Shown: one piece after another, positions 6,112 to 9,198 of the stretch
Layout: every line of letters starts with the position of its first letter
Position numbering within the stretch: position 1 is the first letter of the stretch
Source of the DNA: Chitinophagaceae bacterium
GTDB taxonomy: Bacteria; Bacteroidota; Bacteroidia; Chitinophagales; Chitinophagaceae
DNA: 9,198 nt
Reading direction: 5' to 3'
NCBI GenBank assembly: GCA_947483345.1
Contig: CANKNL010000109.1
Location: 1-9,198 of the forward strand
Notes under the pieces: generated by a model
The model's input: the letters and a program-made list of their open reading frames with translations, nothing else
Told to the model about the DNA's origin: nothing
The model's database searches: none
Translations under genes and position numbers: made by a program

Positions 6112-7086
6112 TTATGGGTTGTTATGTGTATGCTCCAGCAGGTCCTGTTCTTCAAAAGCAATTTGGTTTCGATTTTTAGATGACGCTTTTTCGAACAATA
6201 AAAACATGCCGTAACTTATAGCAATAGCAATCAATCCACCCCAAACAGGGACTTTAGGATCGAGTTTATCTACCTCCACTATATCGGCATGCCTCGATAT
6301 CCAAAATAGTTGAATGACCGCCACTGTATTATTTAAAAAGTGAGCCAGAATATTTACCCATAAATTTTTACTTCGCTGGTACATCAGTCCCAATACAAAG
6401 CCAAGTACTGCTCTGCTTAAAAAAAGGAATACCGACATATGTATCAGACTAAACAATAAAGACGTAACCAGGATAGCCCATAATGGCTTTTTCCACCAGC
6501 GCTCCAGTAAATTTTGAACGGCACCTCTAAAAAAAAGTTCTTCAAAAAGTGCCGGGAAAAAAGCCATAACAACAATGGCCATTAAAAATTCGCCCCAATT
6601 TTTCAGATGGCTTAATGCCATTACCTGGCTCGTATATTCAGCTTCCATACGTAACCCCAATGCATTCAGATCTGGAAAATTTGCCAGCAGCATTTTACTT
6701 AGATCAGCCAGTGGATTGGCAATAACATTAGCTAAAAAAATAAGGAAGAACCCTAAAATAATTTGTCTTGAATTAATATGCTTATTAAATCCCAGCCAGA
6801 ATATGTTTTTCCCATGGCAAACAAGCAGGTAAAAAATGGCAGGTAAAAATAAAAGACAGAAGGTACCTAAAACCTGGGCAAGTCTTGCAGCAGTTATATT
6901 TTCCGGTTGCATCAGGGCTTTAATCATGGCATCGCCCATTTTATCGGCCGGTAAGTTTGAAGGAATAAGCTGCATGCCTATAATAAACTGTAACCCGGCA
7001 GTCAAAATTAAGCCTGCCCCTAAAAAAGCCATCAAGATCCCCAGTTGCCCCAGTCCGGTAAACCCTTTTACACTCCTATATTCCAT
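6112..7086 (-). CDS. CPBP family intramembrane glutamic endopeptidase
   Basis: Polytopic membrane protein of 324 residues with the CPBP (Abi/Rce1-like, formerly CAAX protease and bacteriocin-processing) domain in its C-terminal half. Motif 1 is EELFFRG (Glu182, Glu183, Arg187), motif 2 FSLIH (Phe212, His216), and motif 3 ILAHFLNN (His249, Asn252-253). These are the catalytic residues of the family, so it should be active as an intramembrane protease rather than a decayed relative. About eight hydrophobic segments are visible, the first at about 14-36. The tail after residue 298 is hydrophilic and probably cytoplasmic. The substrate is unknown; bacterial members are linked variously to bacteriocin self-immunity and membrane-protein processing. 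Here it heads a probable transcript with cdsA (26-base gap) and perhaps psd, which suggests a housekeeping role near membrane lipid synthesis; that is inference from order only. Confidence 0.9.
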   Translation of the reverse strand: MEYRSVKGFTGLGQLGILMAFLGAGLILTAGLQFIIGMQLIPSNLPADKMGDAMIKALMQPENITAARLAQVLGTFCLLFLPAIFYLLVCHGKNIFWLGFNKHINSRQIILGFFLIFLANVIANPLADLSKMLLANFPDLNALGLRMEAEYTSQVMALSHLKNWGEFLMAIVVMAFFPALFEELFFRGAVQNLLERWWKKPLWAILVTSLLFSLIHMSVFLFLSRAVLGFVLGLMYQRSKNLWVNILAHFLNNTVAVIQLFWISRHADIVEVDKLDPKVPVWGGLIAIAISYGMFLLFEKASSKNRNQIAFEEQDLLEHTHNNP

Positions 7087-7117
7087 AGCTATGCTGATTA
7101 TTTGTAAATTTGCCCTC

Positions 7118-7149
7118 GCAATATACTACTACGTGCTTAACTTAGGCAA
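7118..7149 (-). promoter_or_regulatory. Probable promoter of the CPBP-cdsA transcript
   Basis: On the minus strand a TTG (complement of 7147-7149) is followed after 21 bases by TATATTGC (7125-7118), a near match to the Bacteroidota TAnnTTTG -7 element at a permitted spacing. It would give a leader of about 25 bases before the ATG at 7086. An exact TAAATTTG also lies on the plus strand at 7105-7112 and could drive dus with a leader of about 130 bases, though without a -33 partner. The divergent gap 7087-7250 holds nothing else that I recognise apart from the A-rich repeat before dus. Confidence 0.4.
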
Positions 7150-7220
7150 CAATTATAACGAAGAAATTGTCTTTTACTGCATTTTTTAAAAACCTATTGG
7201 TATATGCCGGGTATTACATA

Positions 7221-7251
7221 GTTAAAAAATAAAAAAGGTTAAAAAATAAAA
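7221..7251 (+). repeat. A-rich 14-base direct repeat abutting the dus start codon
   Basis: GTTAAAAAATAAAA occurs twice, at 7221-7234 and 7238-7251, a perfect repeat with a 17-base period, the second copy sharing its last A with the dus ATG. The stretch has no Shine-Dalgarno sequence; an unstructured A-rich leader is the normal way Bacteroidota messages recruit ribosomes, so the repeat may be a translation-enhancing leader or a slippage-prone duplication. Confidence 0.6.
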
Positions 7252-8288
7252 TGCCAAATATCGGTCCCATACAGTTACCTGATTTCCCCCTTTTACTGGC
7301 TCCTATGGAGGATGTTAGTGATCCGCCTTTTCGTGCCGTTTGTAAGGATCATGGCGCAGACCTCATGTACACCGAATTCATAAGTAGTGAAGGACTGATA
7401 CGTGATGCCATTAAGAGCAGACAGAAATTAGATATATTTGATTATGAAAAACCTATAGGCATTCAAATTTTTGGAGGCGATGAAGAGAGTCTTTCTTTAG
7501 CTGCAAAAATCGTTGATATTACCAACCCTGATTTACTGGATATTAATTTTGGTTGTCCCGTAAAAAAAGTGGCCCTGAAGGGAGCAGGTGCCGGCGTTTT
7601 AAAAGATATTGACCTAATGGTTCGCCTTACCAGTGCGGTTGTAAAATCAACCACGCTGCCGGTTACCGTAAAAACCAGATTGGGTTGGGATGATAACACA
7701 AAAAATATAGAAGAAGTAGCTGAGCGGTTACAGGATGTGGGCATCAAAGCATTAGCGATTCACGGCCGCACAAGAACACAAATGTACAAAGGCCAGGCAG
7801 ATTGGGAACTGATTGGGAAAGTAAAAAATAATCCCAGGATAACCATGCCCATATTTGGCAATGGCGATATCGACAGTCCGGAAAAAGCATTAGAATACAA
7901 AAATAAATATGGCATTGATGGCATTATGATCGGCCGTGCCGCTATTGGATATCCCTGGATTTTTAATGAGATAAAACACTTTTTAAAAACCGGAGAACAT
8001 TTGCCATCACCCTCTATTGAAGACCGGGTAGCCGTTTGTAAAAAACACTTGCACAAATCTTATGAATGGAAAGGTCCGGTTATCGGCATTTACGAAATGC
8101 GCCGCCACTATGCCAATTATTTAAAGGGCCTCCCCAATATAAAAGAATACCGCTACAAATTAGTGACATTAAAAACCGTAGAAGAAATTGATGCCGTTCT
8201 TGACGAAATCGTAATTAAGTATGCCGGTTATGCATTTGAGAAAATACCGATTGAGTTAATTAATTATCATGAGAAATGTCCGATCTGA
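7251..8288 (+). CDS. dusB: tRNA-dihydrouridine synthase (DusB-like)
   Basis: Cytosolic flavoenzyme that reduces specific uridines in the tRNA D-loop using FMN and NADPH. The 345-residue protein has a TIM-barrel with the family landmarks: FMN-binding LLAPMEDVSDPPFR (15-28, where many relatives have MAGVTD), QIFGGD (72-77), DINFGCPVKKV with catalytic Cys102, VKTRLGW with Lys141, IHGRTRTQ with His171, FGNGDI (202-207), and MIGRAAIGYPWIF (226-238). The C-terminal helical domain has the typical RRHYANYLKGLP. Length and residue order fit the DusB/NifR3 group (TIGR00737-like), but the subtype, and so the exact tRNA positions, is less sure than the family. The ATG at 7251 follows the A-rich repeat. 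The gene is divergent from the CPBP gene and appears monocistronic, converging on the four-helix membrane protein gene. Confidence 0.93.
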   Translation: MPNIGPIQLPDFPLLLAPMEDVSDPPFRAVCKDHGADLMYTEFISSEGLIRDAIKSRQKLDIFDYEKPIGIQIFGGDEESLSLAAKIVDITNPDLLDINFGCPVKKVALKGAGAGVLKDIDLMVRLTSAVVKSTTLPVTVKTRLGWDDNTKNIEEVAERLQDVGIKALAIHGRTRTQMYKGQADWELIGKVKNNPRITMPIFGNGDIDSPEKALEYKNKYGIDGIMIGRAAIGYPWIFNEIKHFLKTGEHLPSPSIEDRVAVCKKHLHKSYEWKGPVIGIYEMRRHYANYLKGLPNIKEYRYKLVTLKTVEEIDAVLDEIVIKYAGYAFEKIPIELINYHEKCPI

Positions 8289-8324
8289 TCAGGCCAAATA
8301 AATCATTCATTACTGGCTTTATAC

Positions 8325-8352
8325 CTACAGTAACCTGCGGTTATTTCTGTAG
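8325..8352. other. Imperfect hairpin in the dus / membrane protein convergent gap
   Basis: CTACAG (8325-8330) pairs with CTGTAG (8347-8352) and, inside it, TAACC (8331-8335) pairs with GGTTA (8339-8343) around a three-base loop, leaving only a TTT bulge on the right arm. It lies in the 91-base gap between two convergent stop codons (8288 and 8380). Neither strand has a T tract directly after it, so it is not a standard intrinsic terminator; it may help end or stabilise either transcript. Confidence 0.35.
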
Positions 8353-8379
8353 CAACAGGTTGTACCTTTATCGTTAAAT

Positions 8380-8916
8380 CTATTTGATGTTAATGCCCAA
8401 TTTATCTAAGCTTTTGCTATAAACCAGCCCCCTTTTTTCTGCAAATACATCATTCCCGAGTATGATTATAGCCTGTATCGCTAAAGTAATTCCCAGCCCA
8501 AACCAAAAAGATTTATCCGCATTTAATCTGAAAATATAAATTAACATAAGACCAAAAATCAAAAATACAATCTCTACCCAACGGTATATAACAAACCTGT
8601 TCATTACGGTTTTCATTCTGGGAAGCTCAACCCGTTTTGTATACAAGACAGGCTCTATACCAATATGATAGGCCGTTTCCGTTTTTTGTTTGTCAGATCT
8701 GGTATAAACAACATAACCAACCGTTATTTGAATGAGCCCGATTGTTAATAAAGGAATGGCAGCACCTTTATAAAAGGAAGGATCACTTTTTATAAAAAAA
8801 ATAAAAATAACAGCAAGAATAATGGCGACTATTCCAATGATAAGAAATAGCAAAGCGGCCTGCTTTTCGGCCATAAAATATTTATAAATAAAACTGAAAT
8901 CTTTTTGTTCTAACAT
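8380..8916 (-). CDS. Four-helix membrane protein of unknown function
   Basis: I do not recognise a named family. The 178-residue protein has four hydrophobic segments at about 20-42, 52-71, 113-129 and 137-154. Between helices 2 and 3 lies a hydrophilic loop of about 40 residues (YTRSDKQKTETAYHIGIEP and onward) containing mixed charges and the basic run PRMKTVMNRF. The N-terminus and the short C-terminal tail (KRGLVYSKSLDKLGINIK) are hydrophilic, so both termini would face the same side. No signal peptide, catalytic motif or cysteine pair is visible. An alternative start at Met15 (MAEKQAALL) is possible, but the ATG at 8916 gives only a nine-base gap after the glutathione peroxidase stop, which argues for one transcript. 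It may be a small integral membrane protein of the Bacteroidota hypothetical type. Confidence 0.85.
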   Translation of the reverse strand: MLEQKDFSFIYKYFMAEKQAALLFLIIGIVAIILAVIFIFFIKSDPSFYKGAAIPLLTIGLIQITVGYVVYTRSDKQKTETAYHIGIEPVLYTKRVELPRMKTVMNRFVIYRWVEIVFLIFGLMLIYIFRLNADKSFWFGLGITLAIQAIIILGNDVFAEKRGLVYSKSLDKLGINIK

Positions 8917-8925
8917 AAAATGATT

Positions 8926-9198
8926 TTATTGATCCAATGCGTCTGTGATCTCTTTCCCAAGTGGCTGAATGGTTGATTCAAAATAATTTGTAAGTCTGCC
9001 CTGCTCATCCACAATAAACTTACAGAAATTCCAGGTAGGTTGTTGGTTATTCCAGCCATTTTTAGAGGCTTCTGTTAACCAGGTAAAAATTTTATTTTGA
9101 TTGGCCCCTTTAAGTACACTGCTTTTTTTCATCAATGGAAAACTAACCCCAAAATTAAGTTTGCAAAATGAGGCTATCTCTGCATCACTGCCTTTTTC
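8926..9198 (-). CDS. Glutathione peroxidase family protein (C-terminal part, truncated by window edge)
   Basis: The minus strand frame is open to the right edge and encodes the last 90 residues of a thiol peroxidase of the glutathione peroxidase fold. Family landmarks visible are EIASFCKLNFGVSFPLMKKS (residues 7-26 of the partial protein) and PTWNFCKFIVD, whose Trp56 and Asn57 are the conserved Trp-Asn of the catalytic tetrad. The N-terminal part with the peroxidatic Cys (or selenocysteine) and Gln lies beyond 9198, so catalytic competence cannot be checked. In bacteria these enzymes usually reduce peroxides with thioredoxin rather than glutathione. ATG and TTG codons at 9132 and 9135 are internal, since homology continues upstream through the edge. 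A four-helix membrane protein gene follows after nine bases. Confidence 0.92.
   Translation of the reverse strand, partial: EKGSDAEIASFCKLNFGVSFPLMKKSSVLKGANQNKIFTWLTEASKNGWNNQQPTWNFCKFIVDEQGRLTNYFESTIQPLGKEITDALDQ

Noticed and set aside
6575..7189. Two plus-strand frames opposite the CPBP gene
   Set aside because: They are antisense to conserved membrane helices and catalytic motifs; the second runs into the divergent promoter region.
7463..8056. Two frames of 94 and 98 codons antisense to dus
   Set aside because: Their composition mirrors the dus codons on the other strand and no start context or motif supports them.
9133..9135. TTG as the start of a 69-residue protein
   Set aside because: The frame stays open to the window edge and the upstream residues match the glutathione peroxidase family, so this is an internal codon.
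1..9198. CRISPR array, tRNA or rRNA gene, insertion sequence, integrase, toxin-antitoxin or defence system
   Set aside because: Looked for and not found: no regularly spaced repeats, no cloverleaf sequences ending in CCA, no transposase motifs or terminal inverted repeats, and the genes are of housekeeping type.

Overview
The window reads as ordinary chromosomal sequence from a member of the Bacteroidota, most likely a Chitinophagaceae-type bacterium. The evidence is low GC, A-rich leaders without Shine-Dalgarno sequences, several TAnnTTTG-like -7 promoter elements, and a protein set typical of that phylum: BatD, short-form phosphatidylserine decarboxylase, a DusB-like enzyme with an MEDVSD start, and a YjjG-type HAD nucleotidase. 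The lineage below phylum is inference. There are no RNA genes, insertion sequences, integrases, CRISPR repeats or other signs of mobile DNA, and codon and base use look even throughout.

Left part (1-3366): the 3' end of an OmpR-class response regulator runs rightward and meets batD head-on, their stop codons sharing one TTAA. batD (a secreted-domain membrane protein of the Bat aerotolerance family) and, upstream of it, a short-chain dehydrogenase gene both run leftward. No other bat gene is in the window.

Middle part (3446-7086): a YjjG-like nucleotidase runs rightward and converges on a 56-residue secreted, lysine- and cysteine-rich protein gene (4205-4375, minus strand) that is easily overlooked. 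A clean intrinsic terminator lies between the two. Upstream of the small gene lies a leftward cluster CPBP intramembrane protease - cdsA - psd. cdsA and psd are the activating step and the last step of phosphatidylethanolamine synthesis, and all three products are membrane proteins. cdsA appears to start at TTG.

Right part (7087-9198): a 164-base divergent region with a plausible promoter for the CPBP gene and an A-rich direct repeat in front of dus. A tRNA-dihydrouridine synthase gene follows rightward. It converges on a leftward pair: a truncated glutathione peroxidase gene entering from the right edge and, nine bases behind it, a four-helix membrane protein of unknown function.

I did not find a convincing new multi-gene system. 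The items most worth a second look are the small cysteine-paired secreted protein, the isolated batD, the link of a CPBP protease with phospholipid genes, and the peroxidase / membrane protein pair.
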